From the NCBI RefSeq assembly GCF_018861125.1, contig NZ_JAHKQN010000029.1, positions 209,305-273,304 of the forward strand: a DNA stretch of 64,000 nucleotides, in the 5' to 3' direction. The stretch comes from Cellulophaga baltica (lineage in GTDB: Bacteria > Bacteroidota > Bacteroidia > Flavobacteriales > Flavobacteriaceae). The notes beneath the pieces are model-generated. The model saw nothing but the letters and a program-made list of their open reading frames with translations. It ran no database searches and was not told the origin of the DNA. Position numbers and translations under genes: made by a program. Shown here piece by piece: positions 43,239 to 53,313 of this stretch. The first letter of the stretch is position 1. Each line of letters begins with the position of its first letter.

Positions 43239-45897
43239 ATTAGTTTACTCTTTCTTTGTATTCTTGATTTTGCCTAATGATATGTATTCACAAACTATTT
43301 TAAAAGGTAATTTAATCAATGAATTAAACCAAGCTATCCCATATAGCACTGTGGTACTCAAAGACACAATAGATCAATCGATAATTACTTACGGTTTTGC
43401 AAAAGAAGATGGTGCTTACATTCTAGAAACATCAGAAAAAGGGAGTTTTATACTATCTTTTTCTGCTTTAGGCTATGCCACTAGAACTGTATTATTAATC
43501 ATTGAGGATACAACTTCAGAAATTACTACTAATTTAATACTAAATGAAGAATCATTAACACTAAATGAGGTTGTTGTACATGCCGACAAATCTATCACCA
43601 TAAGTAATGACACCATTAATTTTAAAACTAATTTTTTTACGAATGGTACAGAACAGAGTGTAGAAGATTTGTTAAAAAAAATACCTGGTTTATCAGTGGA
43701 TAGTCAAGGTACTATAAAAGTAGGCAATCAAGAGATAGAAAAACTAATGGTAGATGGCGATGATTTATTTGAACGTGGTTATAAAGTGCTTTCTAAAAAC
43801 ATGCCAGCCTACCCTATTGAAGAAGTAGAAGTTTTAAAAAACTATTCGAACAATCGCTTATTAAAAGGTATTGAAGAGAGTGATAAAGTTGCTTTAAACT
43901 TAAAGCTTAATGAAGAATCTAAGCGTATTTGGTTTGGAAACTTAGTTCTAGGGTATGGGTTAGTAAGTCAAAATCGTTACGAACTAAAAGGGAATTTAAT
44001 GAATTTTGGTAAAAAAAATAAATACTATTTTTTAACCAATTTGAATAATACAGGGTATGATGCAATTGGTGATATTCAAAGCCTCATACGTCCGCTTAGG
44101 TTAAATGAACCTGGTGTTATTGGTGATAACGCAACCGTAACTAATTTAATAAACTTATCAGGTACAATACCAAATTTCAAGCGTCAACGCTCTAATTTTA
44201 ATAATTCCGAATTATTATCATTAAACGCTATTTTTAATCCTATAGAAAAGTTGAAAATTAAAACCCTAGCATTTTTTAATGCCGATGAATTACAATTTTT
44301 TAAAAATAGCATAGAAACAATAGGAGTAAATAACGTAGATTTTGTCAACTCAGAAGAATACCAACTAAATAATAAAAATAAATTAGGGTTTGGAAAATTT
44401 GATATCACCTATACTATTTCTAAAACTAAAACTTTAGAAGCAACTACAAAGTATACTACTGGTACCGAAGATAATAGAAGTAATTTAATTTTTAATGGGT
44501 TGTCAACTCTTGAAAATCTAAAAAATAACAATACATTTTTTGATCAAAAAATAAGATATTCAAACAAGTTTAAAGGCAACAAAGTTTTCTTACTTACTGG
44601 AAGATATATTCAGGAGGAAAGTCCGCAACAGTATGCTGTAAATCAGTTTTTATTTGAAGATTTATTTGCCACTTCTAATATTGATAATGTAAAACAAACT
44701 ATCAATAATGAGATGCAGTACTTAGGTTTAAATGCACATTTTTTAGATCGAAGAAAAAATGAAAATTTATTAGAAGCACAAGTAGGTAATGAATATAGAG
44801 AAGACCTTTTAAATACAGTTTTTCAATTGTTAGAAAATGATACTACGATTAAGTTACCATTAGGGTATCAGAACCAAATAAACTATCAAACAAATGATTT
44901 GTATTTTAAAGGTAAGTACAGTGTCAAATTAAACGATTTCTCACTTATAAATTCTATTGAAGTACACCATTTTTTAACTTCATTCAAGTCTTCTAATGTA
45001 ACAGAAACTCAAAAATCTTTTTATATTAACCCTAGCATTGGTTTTAAGTGGAAAATTAATGCTAAGAATAAATTTGTAGGTAATTATTCTTATAATACCA
45101 CAAACCCTAAAACTTTAGATGTTTATGATGGTTATGTGCTCACTGGGTATAAATCTTTTCAAAAAGGTACGACAGATTTTAATCAACTAGATAACTCTTC
45201 AATTGTTTTAAATTATGAGTTAGGAAATTGGAGCGATCGTTTTTTTGCAAATGCAATTATCACTTATAATAAAAATTTCGATTTCTTTTCTACAAATACT
45301 TTTTTGAGTCAGAATTATACATTGTCAGAGAAAATTAAAATAAAAGATCGTGAATTTTTTAGTGGAAATACAAAAGTTGATTATTATTTTAAACCAATTT
45401 CATCAAATTTAAAACTCGATTTAGGGGTTTCAAAATCAAATTATAAAAACAGTGTTAATAGTGCTGACTTAAGAGAAGTGAACGCAAGTACTTTTAATTA
45501 TGGTCTGGAATTGCGTTCAGGTTTTAAAGGTTTTTTTAATTATCATTTAGGCACTAAATGGTCGACCAATTCTATCAAAACTACTTTTACAAATAAATAT
45601 ACTGATAATATTAGCTTTTTAGATTTCACTTTTATATTTGATAGTGAGTTAGATTTTCAGATACAAAGTGAGCGCTATTTTTTTGGTAGCTTAGCAACAG
45701 ATAATAATTATTACTTTCTTGATTTTAATGCACGCTATAAAATTTTTAAAAATAAACTCACATTTACATTAACAGGTAAAAATCTTTTTAACACTGAAAT
45801 TTTTAGGCAAATAGCTATAAGTGATATTGGGTCAACCACCACCGAATATAGGTTATTACCTAGATTTGTTATTCTAAAAATGGAATTTCGTTTTTAA
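43207..45897 (+). CDS. TonB-dependent-receptor-like outer-membrane protein paired with GLPGLI
   Basis: An 896-residue protein. Signal peptide (about 1-29), then a carboxypeptidase-like domain (about 30-115, LKGNLINELNQAIPYSTVVL). A plug-like region follows (EQSVEDLLKKIPGLSVD near 150), and a beta-barrel to the C-terminal FRF. The plug is more divergent than in classic TonB receptors and no TonB box is obvious. Translational coupling to the GLPGLI gene follows from the overlap. Its stop codon shares TTAA with the convergent serS gene. Confidence 0.85.
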   Translation: MIKILRNLLIRLVYSFFVFLILPNDMYSQTILKGNLINELNQAIPYSTVVLKDTIDQSIITYGFAKEDGAYILETSEKGSFILSFSALGYATRTVLLIIEDTTSEITTNLILNEESLTLNEVVVHADKSITISNDTINFKTNFFTNGTEQSVEDLLKKIPGLSVDSQGTIKVGNQEIEKLMVDGDDLFERGYKVLSKNMPAYPIEEVEVLKNYSNNRLLKGIEESDKVALNLKLNEESKRIWFGNLVLGYGLVSQNRYELKGNLMNFGKKNKYYFLTNLNNTGYDAIGDIQSLIRPLRLNEPGVIGDNATVTNLINLSGTIPNFKRQRSNFNNSELLSLNAIFNPIEKLKIKTLAFFNADELQFFKNSIETIGVNNVDFVNSEEYQLNNKNKLGFGKFDITYTISKTKTLEATTKYTTGTEDNRSNLIFNGLSTLENLKNNNTFFDQKIRYSNKFKGNKVFLLTGRYIQEESPQQYAVNQFLFEDLFATSNIDNVKQTINNEMQYLGLNAHFLDRRKNENLLEAQVGNEYREDLLNTVFQLLENDTTIKLPLGYQNQINYQTNDLYFKGKYSVKLNDFSLINSIEVHHFLTSFKSSNVTETQKSFYINPSIGFKWKINAKNKFVGNYSYNTTNPKTLDVYDGYVLTGYKSFQKGTTDFNQLDNSSIVLNYELGNWSDRFFANAIITYNKNFDFFSTNTFLSQNYTLSEKIKIKDREFFSGNTKVDYYFKPISSNLKLDLGVSKSNYKNSVNSADLREVNASTFNYGLELRSGFKGFFNYHLGTKWSTNSIKTTFTNKYTDNISFLDFTFIFDSELDFQIQSERYFFGSLATDNNYYFLDFNARYKIFKNKLTFTLTGKNLFNTEIFRQIAISDIGSTTTEYRLLPRFVILKMEFRF

Positions 45898-47165
45898 TCT
45901 ATCTTATCAAAACCACAATACGGTATTAATACTTCCGGAATCATAATTCCGTCTTCAGTTTGATAGTTTTCTAAAATACCAGCAAGCACTCTTGGTAATG
46001 CTAAAGAACTACCGTTTAAAGTATGAGCTAATTGTTTTTTACCATTCTCGTCATTAAAACGTAGTTTCAAACGGTTAGCTTGGTACGTTTCAAAGTTAGA
46101 TACCGAACTAATTTCTAACCAACGGTCTTGAGCAGTAGAAAATACTTCAAAGTCAAAAGTTAAAGCAGAGGTAAATCCTAAATCACCAGCACAAAGACGT
46201 AAAATACGGTATGGTAATTCTAATTCACGTAAAATATCTTTTACATGTTCAACCATACCATCTAAAGCTTCGTACGATTTGCTTGGGTGTTCAACTCGTA
46301 CTATTTCAACTTTATCAAATTGGTGTAGTCTATTTAAACCACGAACATGTGCACCGTAACTACCAGCTTCACGTCTAAAACATGGAGTGTAGGCAGTAAC
46401 CGTTATCGGGAAATCTTTTTCATTAACAATATCATCTCTGAACATGTTTGTTACCGGAATTTCTGCAGTTGGGATTAAGTATAAATCATCAGTCTGCATG
46501 TGGTACATTTGCCCTTCTTTATCAGGCAATTGTCCAGTTCCGTAACCAGATGCTTCATTTACAACATGTGGTACTTGAGTTTCCGTATAACCAGCAGCGG
46601 TATTTTTATCTAAAAAATAATTGATTAATGCACGTTGCAAACGAGCACCTTTACCTTTGTAAACAGGGAAACCTGCACCTGCAATTTTCACCCCTAATTC
46701 AAAGTCAATAATGTCATATTTTTTAGCAAGTTCCCAATGTGGTAAAGCACCATCAATTAGTTTAGGAATATCACCTTCGCTAAAAATCTCTTCATTATCT
46801 TCTTCAGAATTTCCGTTTGGAACAGAGCTATGCGGTACATTTGGTATTTGATACAAAGCATCTTGTAATTCAGAAGCTATTTTGCTTAAATCATCACTTA
46901 GCTGTTTAGCATTCTCTTTTAATTGTGCAGTCTCCTCTTTTAAAGCATTAGCTTCTTGTGCTTTGCCTGTTTTATAAAGGTTTCCAATTTCTTTTGACAG
47001 CTTGTTGGATTGTGCTAACGTATTATCAAGATTGGTTTGTATTGCTTTTCGACTTTCATCTAAATTCAATACAGTATCAATAAGTGAAGCAGCATCTAAA
47101 TTTCTCTTTTTTAATGCTTCAATAAAAGCCTCCTTATTTTCTCTAATAGCGTTTAGCTGTAACAT
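45894..47165 (-). CDS. serS: Seryl-tRNA synthetase
   Basis: A 423-residue class II synthetase charging tRNA-Ser. The N-terminal coiled-coil arm (about 1-105) contacts the tRNA. Catalytic motifs are TAEIPVTNMFRD, motif 2 CFRREAGSYGAHVRGLNR, and motif 3 NGSSLALPRVLAGILENYQ near the C-terminus. Length and order are canonical. A promoter is visible just upstream. It ends in a four-base overlap with the convergent receptor-like gene. Confidence 0.97.
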   Translation of the reverse strand: MLQLNAIRENKEAFIEALKKRNLDAASLIDTVLNLDESRKAIQTNLDNTLAQSNKLSKEIGNLYKTGKAQEANALKEETAQLKENAKQLSDDLSKIASELQDALYQIPNVPHSSVPNGNSEEDNEEIFSEGDIPKLIDGALPHWELAKKYDIIDFELGVKIAGAGFPVYKGKGARLQRALINYFLDKNTAAGYTETQVPHVVNEASGYGTGQLPDKEGQMYHMQTDDLYLIPTAEIPVTNMFRDDIVNEKDFPITVTAYTPCFRREAGSYGAHVRGLNRLHQFDKVEIVRVEHPSKSYEALDGMVEHVKDILRELELPYRILRLCAGDLGFTSALTFDFEVFSTAQDRWLEISSVSNFETYQANRLKLRFNDENGKKQLAHTLNGSSLALPRVLAGILENYQTEDGIMIPEVLIPYCGFDKID

Positions 47166-47184
47166 GACGTTTAAATTTTAACCT

Positions 47185-47215
47185 CAAATTTAATGGTAAA
47201 AAAGCATTGCGCAAA
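47185..47215 (-). promoter_or_regulatory. Promoter of serS
   Basis: On the minus strand TTTG (47215-47212), a 19-base spacer and TAAATTTG (47192-47185) match the Bacteroidota promoter consensus fully, 19 bases before the serS ATG. Confidence 0.65.
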
Positions 47216-47243
47216 AGAGAAAGTGTAAAAGTTATAGAGTTTG

Positions 47244-48563
47244 CTATTTCTTGTAAATAGGATCAGGTAAAATAAAAGAATTGTGTTTAAAATGTTGCCA
47301 TTCTGCAGCACCCAAATCTACAGTTTTGTCAATGAGTCTTTTTGAAGGTTTTCCATTGATACTTACTCTACCATAAACATGTATTTCCACATCTTTATTT
47401 TCTTTTTCAGCTTCCTTTTTTAGATATTGAGCAAACTGCCACATAAAATCAGGGTAAGCTTTTACTTTTCGAATCTGTTTAGCCGTTAAATGTTCTTTTA
47501 ACCGTATGTTGGTCGATTTTTTTGTTTTCTTATCTACCGATACAAATTGAATACTGCCTTTTCTTGTACGTAACATCATACGCCAACTCATTCGGTGGCC
47601 TTCTTCATTCCAAAGAACATCACCTTCAAAAAAATGATGACGTAATGGTAGTCCTATCTGGATTATTAAATAGATACTCCAAAATGCAATGATTAATTTT
47701 TTATTTTTTAATAGCGAGGTGCTTTCTGTTGGGTATTCTTTTTTCTTCTTAAAAAAGATGTTTCTAATTTTTTCAGGTTCAAAGAAAAAAGCTGTAAAAG
47801 CTAGCGCTAAATAAGGGAATATGCCAATTTGAAATACAATCGAATTAAACAAATGAAAGAAAATAGCAAATATAAAAGCAATTTTTCTAGTCGGTTTCCA
47901 AAGTAAAGCGGGTATAATTAGTAAATCGAATAAAATGCCAAATACAGCAATTATTTGGTGAATCCATGGTTGTTGTAAGAGCTCGCCAATTAAAAAATAT
48001 TCAGATTTACTGCTCATCAATACTTTTATAAATTTAAACTCTAACCAATCAGCATATAACTTAGCGACCGAAGCATACGTGTACACAATAATTAGCTGTA
48101 TGGTTATGATGATTTTGTAAAACGCATACATTTTATTGGTGCGTATCTCAGGGTTTAGTTTGGCATCAATTGAATAATCTTTATGAGCAGGAAAAAAAAC
48201 CATAATCCATGATACTAGAAATAGTAAATAGTAATGGTTGTTATAAGATGTTTTTTGCATCAAATAGGCGCCGGACCATAGTACAGCAAACCCAATCATT
48301 GAATACCTGTACTTGTAGCCAATGGATATTAAAAGTCCCAAAGTTCCCATAATTACAAAGTATAGGTACATACCTTGCCCGCGTAAAACATTTAAAAACT
48401 CAAAACCAATAAAAGGGAAATATACAGTAGGTTCTACAAGATTAGCTTTAACCCAACCTGTTAAAATTGCTCCGTAACATTCAAAGCTAATTAAGATTCC
48501 AAAAAATATTCTAAAAAGTATTAAACCTATGTTGTCAATTTTTTTGAAAAGAAAAGAACTCAT
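47244..48563 (-). CDS. HTTM domain protein (vitamin K-dependent gamma-carboxylase-like)
   Basis: A 439-residue membrane protein with about eight transmembrane helices in residues 10-310 and a soluble C-terminal domain (about 320-439). YASVAKLYADWLEF matches the conserved KL-DWL segment of the HTTM superfamily, which includes gamma-glutamyl carboxylase. Bacterial members have no established carboxylase activity. It overlaps ribF by four bases, a coupling probably of transcription only, as the functions look unrelated. Confidence 0.85.
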   Translation of the reverse strand: MSSFLFKKIDNIGLILFRIFFGILISFECYGAILTGWVKANLVEPTVYFPFIGFEFLNVLRGQGMYLYFVIMGTLGLLISIGYKYRYSMIGFAVLWSGAYLMQKTSYNNHYYLLFLVSWIMVFFPAHKDYSIDAKLNPEIRTNKMYAFYKIIITIQLIIVYTYASVAKLYADWLEFKFIKVLMSSKSEYFLIGELLQQPWIHQIIAVFGILFDLLIIPALLWKPTRKIAFIFAIFFHLFNSIVFQIGIFPYLALAFTAFFFEPEKIRNIFFKKKKEYPTESTSLLKNKKLIIAFWSIYLIIQIGLPLRHHFFEGDVLWNEEGHRMSWRMMLRTRKGSIQFVSVDKKTKKSTNIRLKEHLTAKQIRKVKAYPDFMWQFAQYLKKEAEKENKDVEIHVYGRVSINGKPSKRLIDKTVDLGAAEWQHFKHNSFILPDPIYKK

Positions 48564-49489
48564 TGTTTTGCAATTAAATTAATAGCAGTTTTTTGGTCTT
48601 TATATAATTGGTTTTTTAGGTCTTCTACAGATTTGAACTTTTCTTCATCACGAATACGTTCTAAAATATTTATCTGTATTTTTTGCTCATACAAATCGTT
48701 ATTGAAATCAAAAAAGTGGACTTCGATACTACGTTCAGTACCATTTACCGTAGGGTTAAAGCCAATATTCATCATCCCAAAAACAGTACGATTGTTGATG
48801 GTGCTTTTTACTACATAAACACCGTTTAATGGTATTAATTTATAACTTTCTTCAATATGAATATTTGCCGTCGGAAAATCTATTTTTCGGCCTAAGCCTT
48901 TTCCTTTTTTAACGGTTCCGGTAAGCATGTATTCATATCCTAAATATGAATTTGCGGTTTTAATATCACCTTCTTCAAGTGCACGTCTAATTTTAGTAGA
49001 ACTAACCGATACATCTTCAATCTCTTGCGCCGGAATTTCATCCACTTGAAAATTAAATGTTTTTCCGTAATCAATAAGATCTTTAATATCAGCATTTCTA
49101 TTACGACCAAAACGGTGATCGTAACCAATAATTATTTTTTTACTGTTCAGACCTTTGACTAATATTTTTTCAACAAAGTCGGTGGCAGAATACCTTGAGA
49201 ATTCACGAGAAAAAGGGTAGATCATCAAATAATCTAAACCTATTTTTTCAAGAATATGAATTTTTTCGTCTAAGGTGTTAAGTAGTTTAATATTCGCATC
49301 TTGTTGTAATATCATACGCGGATGCGGAAAAAAAGTAAGTACCGTAGCTTTTAAATCTAAAAGTTTGGCATCGTTTATGAGACGTTCTAAAAGTTTGCGA
49401 TGCCCAATGTGTACTCCATCAAAAGTGCCAATAGTCACTGCCGTAGGATGTAGGTTGTCGAATTTACTTATGTTTTGAAACGTTATCAC
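48560..49489 (-). CDS. ribF: Bifunctional riboflavin kinase / FAD synthetase
   Basis: A 309-residue enzyme that converts riboflavin to FMN and then FAD. The N-terminal adenylyltransferase has TIGTFDGVHIGHRKLLERL (HxGH) and IIGYDHRFGRNR. The C-terminal riboflavin kinase has GRKIDFPTANI and the PLNGVY segment. The frame begins with GTG at 49489, as no ATG precedes the conserved TIGTFDG. It overlaps the HTTM gene. No flavin riboswitch is seen upstream. Confidence 0.94.
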   Translation of the reverse strand: MITFQNISKFDNLHPTAVTIGTFDGVHIGHRKLLERLINDAKLLDLKATVLTFFPHPRMILQQDANIKLLNTLDEKIHILEKIGLDYLMIYPFSREFSRYSATDFVEKILVKGLNSKKIIIGYDHRFGRNRNADIKDLIDYGKTFNFQVDEIPAQEIEDVSVSSTKIRRALEEGDIKTANSYLGYEYMLTGTVKKGKGLGRKIDFPTANIHIEESYKLIPLNGVYVVKSTINNRTVFGMMNIGFNPTVNGTERSIEVHFFDFNNDLYEQKIQINILERIRDEEKFKSVEDLKNQLYKDQKTAINLIAKQ

Positions 49490-49539
49490 AAAAATAAAAT
49501 AATAAAAAGCGTACTTTTATAATCTTTTAATACGTATTA

Positions 49540-52500
49540 ATGGCAACAAACTTACGTTTAGTTTTTACAATTCCCATATTTTTTATATGCTTTTATGGGG
49601 TGGCTCAAGATGATTATTGGCATGAGAATACTTCAAACAGTCAAAAAACATCAAATACGTTAAAAAATATTAAAGTACATACAGCAAAAGTTTATAATTT
49701 ATCTGAGGCTGATTTTAGCCAAAAGTTGTCAAAAATTACTTCAAAGCAAGCCATAAATAAAGTCTATTTCCCTGATGCTACAGGTAAAATGTATGCCTTT
49801 GAAATAGAGGAAGCGACTGTTTTTTCTCCTGAATTAGCACAAAAATATCCACAAATAAAATCTTACAAAGGTGTGTCAACAGATACCGATACCGCTAAAA
49901 AAATTCGGTTTAGTGTTTCGGAAGATGGTGTGCAGACTATGATGCTTGATAAAAGTGGTGGTGATGCTACTTTTATGCAAAAAACTGCAGATGGTGATTA
50001 TGTTTTGTATGCGCGTGATGCTACAGATGTGTTAGATAATGATTTTGTTTGTGCTACTGAAGAAGCTGTAGTGTCAGTAAAAACACTTGCACTAAGTTCA
50101 AAATTGGTTAGTGATAAAGTTTTAAGAAAATTTAGAATAGCTGTCGCAGCTACTGGTGAATATACCGAATATCATGGTGGTACAGTAGCAAATGCTTTAG
50201 CGGCAATTAATGCTACATTAACTAGAATTAATATGGTTTTTGAGGTTGATTTAGGAGTGACCTTAGAGCTTGTTGCCGATAATGATTTAGTTGTTTATAC
50301 AGACCCTGATACAGACCCTTTTGATACAAGTTTAAATACAGAAGCACAAAGTACATTTTCGAGTGAAATTGGTGCGTCAAATTATGATATTGGACATTTA
50401 TTTCATGCTGATTTTGATGGTGGTGATGCAGGATTTATTGGTTCCGTTTGTGTAGACTCAGAAAAGGGTAGTGCGTATTCTTCAGGGCAAAATCCTGAAG
50501 GGGACTTGTTTGATATTGATTTTGTTGCTCACGAAATTGGACATCAATTGGGTGCAAACCATACCTGGTCTTTTGAGTCTGAAGGTACACTAGTGCAAAC
50601 TGAACCTGCCAGTGGTTCTACAATTATGAGTTATGCTGGTATTGTAGGTAGCAACAATGTAGCCACAAATGCCGATGACTATTTTCATTATAGTAGTATC
50701 AAGCAGATTTCTGAAAATTTAGAATCTACATCATGTGCTGAGGTAATTTCGCTAAGCAATAATCCACCAGTACTTACAGATCTTGTAAATTATACTATTC
50801 CCATAGGAACAGCTTTTGTGCTAGAGGCTGAAGCTACCGATTCAGATGTTGATGATGTTCTAAGTTATACTTGGGAGCAAATTGATGATGGTATTGTTAC
50901 CAATACTACATTTGGACCCGATAACCCTAGTGGTGCAAATTTTAGATCGTTTGAACCAACAACAAATACTAGTCGTTATTTTCCAAAATTATCAAGTGTA
51001 ACCTCTGGTAATTTAACGCAAACGAATCCTACTGAAAATTCTGCCTGGGAAACTGTTTCTAATGTAGAACGTGAAATGAATTTTGCTGTAACTGTTCGTG
51101 ATAATAATGATGAAGGTGGGCAAGTAGTGTCTGATGAAATGGCGGTGAATGTTTTAAGTAGCGCAGGTCCATTTAGTGTTTTGTCGCAAGATGCTGAGGT
51201 TACTTATGATGGCGGAAGTACACAAGAAGTAATTTGGGATGTAGCAGATACTAACAATTCTACAATTAACGCTCAAACAGTAGACATTTATTTGTCTTAT
51301 GATGGAGGTGTTACTTTTTCTGAATTAATTGCTGATGATGTAGTTAATGATGGGTCTTATGATGTGTTGCTTCCAGGGGAGGCAACTACGCAAGCAAGAT
51401 TAATGGTGAAGGCAAGTGATAATATTTTCTTTGCAGTGAATGCTTCAGATTTTACCATAACTAATTCAGATATCGTTTTAAATTTTTCAAGTTTAGAATA
51501 TGAGGTTTGTCAACCTGATGATCTCATTGTTCCTTTTGTATACGAAACAAATACTGGTTTTACTGAAACAGCTACATTTAGTGTAACAGGATTGCCTGAT
51601 GGATTAGTCGCAACATTTTCAGAAGATACTGCTACTGAAGATGAAACAGATATTGAAATTACTTTTACAGGAACAGGTGATGTTGACGCTGGCGTTTATC
51701 CAATAAGCGTAATTGCTACAGCAACCAGCTTTACGCAACAAGTAGATATTGATGTTCGTATTAGTAATACAAGTTTTTCAGAAGTTGTTTTGACTTCCCC
51801 TGAAGATGATTTTGTTGATGCCAGTCTTTATCAAACATTTGAGTGGAATGAAGAAATATTGAGTACTTCGTACGATGTGGAGATTGCTACTGATGAAAGT
51901 TTTACTGATATTGTTGAAACGGCCAATGTGCTTGTAAATTCATATACAACTACAGGCTTAGATTCTGAAACTGTATATTATTGGCATGTGAAGCCTAAAA
52001 ATGGTTGTGGTGAAGGTGCTTTTAGTACAGCAAATAGTTTTACAACACAAACAATTAGTTGCCAAACAACAGCAGCATCATTAGTGCCAGTGACTATTTC
52101 ATCATCAGGAACATCAACAATTACGTCAACAGTAACTTTTGTTGAAGACTTGCCAGTTTCGGATATCAATGTAATTTTAGATATTACACATACTTATTTG
52201 TCAGATTTGACTATAAAGCTAACCTCGCCAGAAGGTACTAGTGTTATTTTAGTGTCTAACTCTTGTGGTAGTTCCCGAAATATAAATGCCACTTTTGATA
52301 ATAGCGCTTCAAGTTATTCTTGTGGAACTAACCCAGCAATTTCTGGGACTGTAAAACCTTTGGGTTCTCTAACTTCTTTTAATGGAGAATCCTCACAAGG
52401 AGAGTGGATCCTTGAGATTTCAGATAATGTTAACGGAGATGGTGGTTCATTAAATAATTTTGAAATTGAATTGTGCGTAGAAGGTGAGTTTAGACCTGAT

Positions 52501-53313
52501 GAAGATAATGATGGCGTTTTTGATGATGGTGATGATTTATGTTTAAACACTCCTGAAGGTCAAGAAGTAGATGCAAATGGTTGTGCTGTTTATCGTTTTG
52601 ATTCTACTAATTTTTCAGTTGAAATAGATAGTGAATCTTGTATAAATAATAATGATGGTGAAATTAGAATTGAAGCATCAACATCACTAAACTATACGGC
52701 TACAATTACTGGCGAGGGGCTTGACATGGTGGCCAGTTTTACTAGTTTTTATTCGCTAGAAAATTTAGAAGCTGGTAGTTATTATATTTGTATTACAGGT
52801 GTTGATGGATCAATATCGTATGAAGAATATTGTCTTGATGCCATTGTAACGCAACCAGATGAGTTGAGTGTAACTTCTGATATTTCGGCCAGTGACAACC
52901 AAGTTGATTTGTTTCTATCTGGTTCTGATACTTATACGATAGAATTAAATGGTGTTGCAACTGAGGTGGCAAGTGACCAAATTACGCTAGATTTAAAAGA
53001 TGGATTTAATACATTAAAAGTTAGTACAAATTTATCATGTCAAGGAGTTTATGAAGATACTATTTTGATCGCAAACGATCCTTATATCTCACCAAACCCT
53101 GCGACGAATGAGACGACTATTTATACTGGCATCACTTATGATAATTGCAAGGTGCAAATATTTTCAACCAATGGTAGTTTGGTAAAAGAGATTACTTATG
53201 AAAATTCAAGTTCAACTTTAGATTTTGAAGTCTATAGTTTGCCAAAAGGAGTATATGTAATTAGGCTTACTGGTGATAATCTAAAACAAACTTTAAAACT
53301 TATTAAAAATTGA
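49540..53313 (+). CDS. Secreted reprolysin-like metalloprotease with P domain and T9SS sorting signal
   Basis: A 1257-residue exported protein. Signal peptide (about 1-22, ending GVAQ), propeptide to about 190, then an M12B-like zinc metalloprotease domain with HEIGHQLGANH at residues 331-341 and the Met-turn TIMSYAGI. Beta-sandwich and fibronectin-like repeats (about 420-840) follow, then a proprotein-convertase P domain (about 845-980), a thrombospondin type 3-like DNDGVFDDGDD segment, and a type A T9SS C-terminal domain (about 1180-1257, starting ISPNPA). It is therefore released or attached at the cell surface by type IX secretion. It is coupled to the next gene by a TTGA overlap. Confidence 0.92.
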   Translation: MATNLRLVFTIPIFFICFYGVAQDDYWHENTSNSQKTSNTLKNIKVHTAKVYNLSEADFSQKLSKITSKQAINKVYFPDATGKMYAFEIEEATVFSPELAQKYPQIKSYKGVSTDTDTAKKIRFSVSEDGVQTMMLDKSGGDATFMQKTADGDYVLYARDATDVLDNDFVCATEEAVVSVKTLALSSKLVSDKVLRKFRIAVAATGEYTEYHGGTVANALAAINATLTRINMVFEVDLGVTLELVADNDLVVYTDPDTDPFDTSLNTEAQSTFSSEIGASNYDIGHLFHADFDGGDAGFIGSVCVDSEKGSAYSSGQNPEGDLFDIDFVAHEIGHQLGANHTWSFESEGTLVQTEPASGSTIMSYAGIVGSNNVATNADDYFHYSSIKQISENLESTSCAEVISLSNNPPVLTDLVNYTIPIGTAFVLEAEATDSDVDDVLSYTWEQIDDGIVTNTTFGPDNPSGANFRSFEPTTNTSRYFPKLSSVTSGNLTQTNPTENSAWETVSNVEREMNFAVTVRDNNDEGGQVVSDEMAVNVLSSAGPFSVLSQDAEVTYDGGSTQEVIWDVADTNNSTINAQTVDIYLSYDGGVTFSELIADDVVNDGSYDVLLPGEATTQARLMVKASDNIFFAVNASDFTITNSDIVLNFSSLEYEVCQPDDLIVPFVYETNTGFTETATFSVTGLPDGLVATFSEDTATEDETDIEITFTGTGDVDAGVYPISVIATATSFTQQVDIDVRISNTSFSEVVLTSPEDDFVDASLYQTFEWNEEILSTSYDVEIATDESFTDIVETANVLVNSYTTTGLDSETVYYWHVKPKNGCGEGAFSTANSFTTQTISCQTTAASLVPVTISSSGTSTITSTVTFVEDLPVSDINVILDITHTYLSDLTIKLTSPEGTSVILVSNSCGSSRNINATFDNSASSYSCGTNPAISGTVKPLGSLTSFNGESSQGEWILEISDNVNGDGGSLNNFEIELCVEGEFRPDEDNDGVFDDGDDLCLNTPEGQEVDANGCAVYRFDSTNFSVEIDSESCINNNDGEIRIEASTSLNYTATITGEGLDMVASFTSFYSLENLEAGSYYICITGVDGSISYEEYCLDAIVTQPDELSVTSDISASDNQVDLFLSGSDTYTIELNGVATEVASDQITLDLKDGFNTLKVSTNLSCQGVYEDTILIANDPYISPNPATNETTIYTGITYDNCKVQIFSTNGSLVKEITYENSSSTLDFEVYSLPKGVYVIRLTGDNLKQTLKLIKN

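Noticed and set aside
49490..49539. FMN riboswitch upstream of ribF
   Set aside because: The gap to the divergent protease gene is only 50 bases, too short, and no conserved RFN pattern is present.
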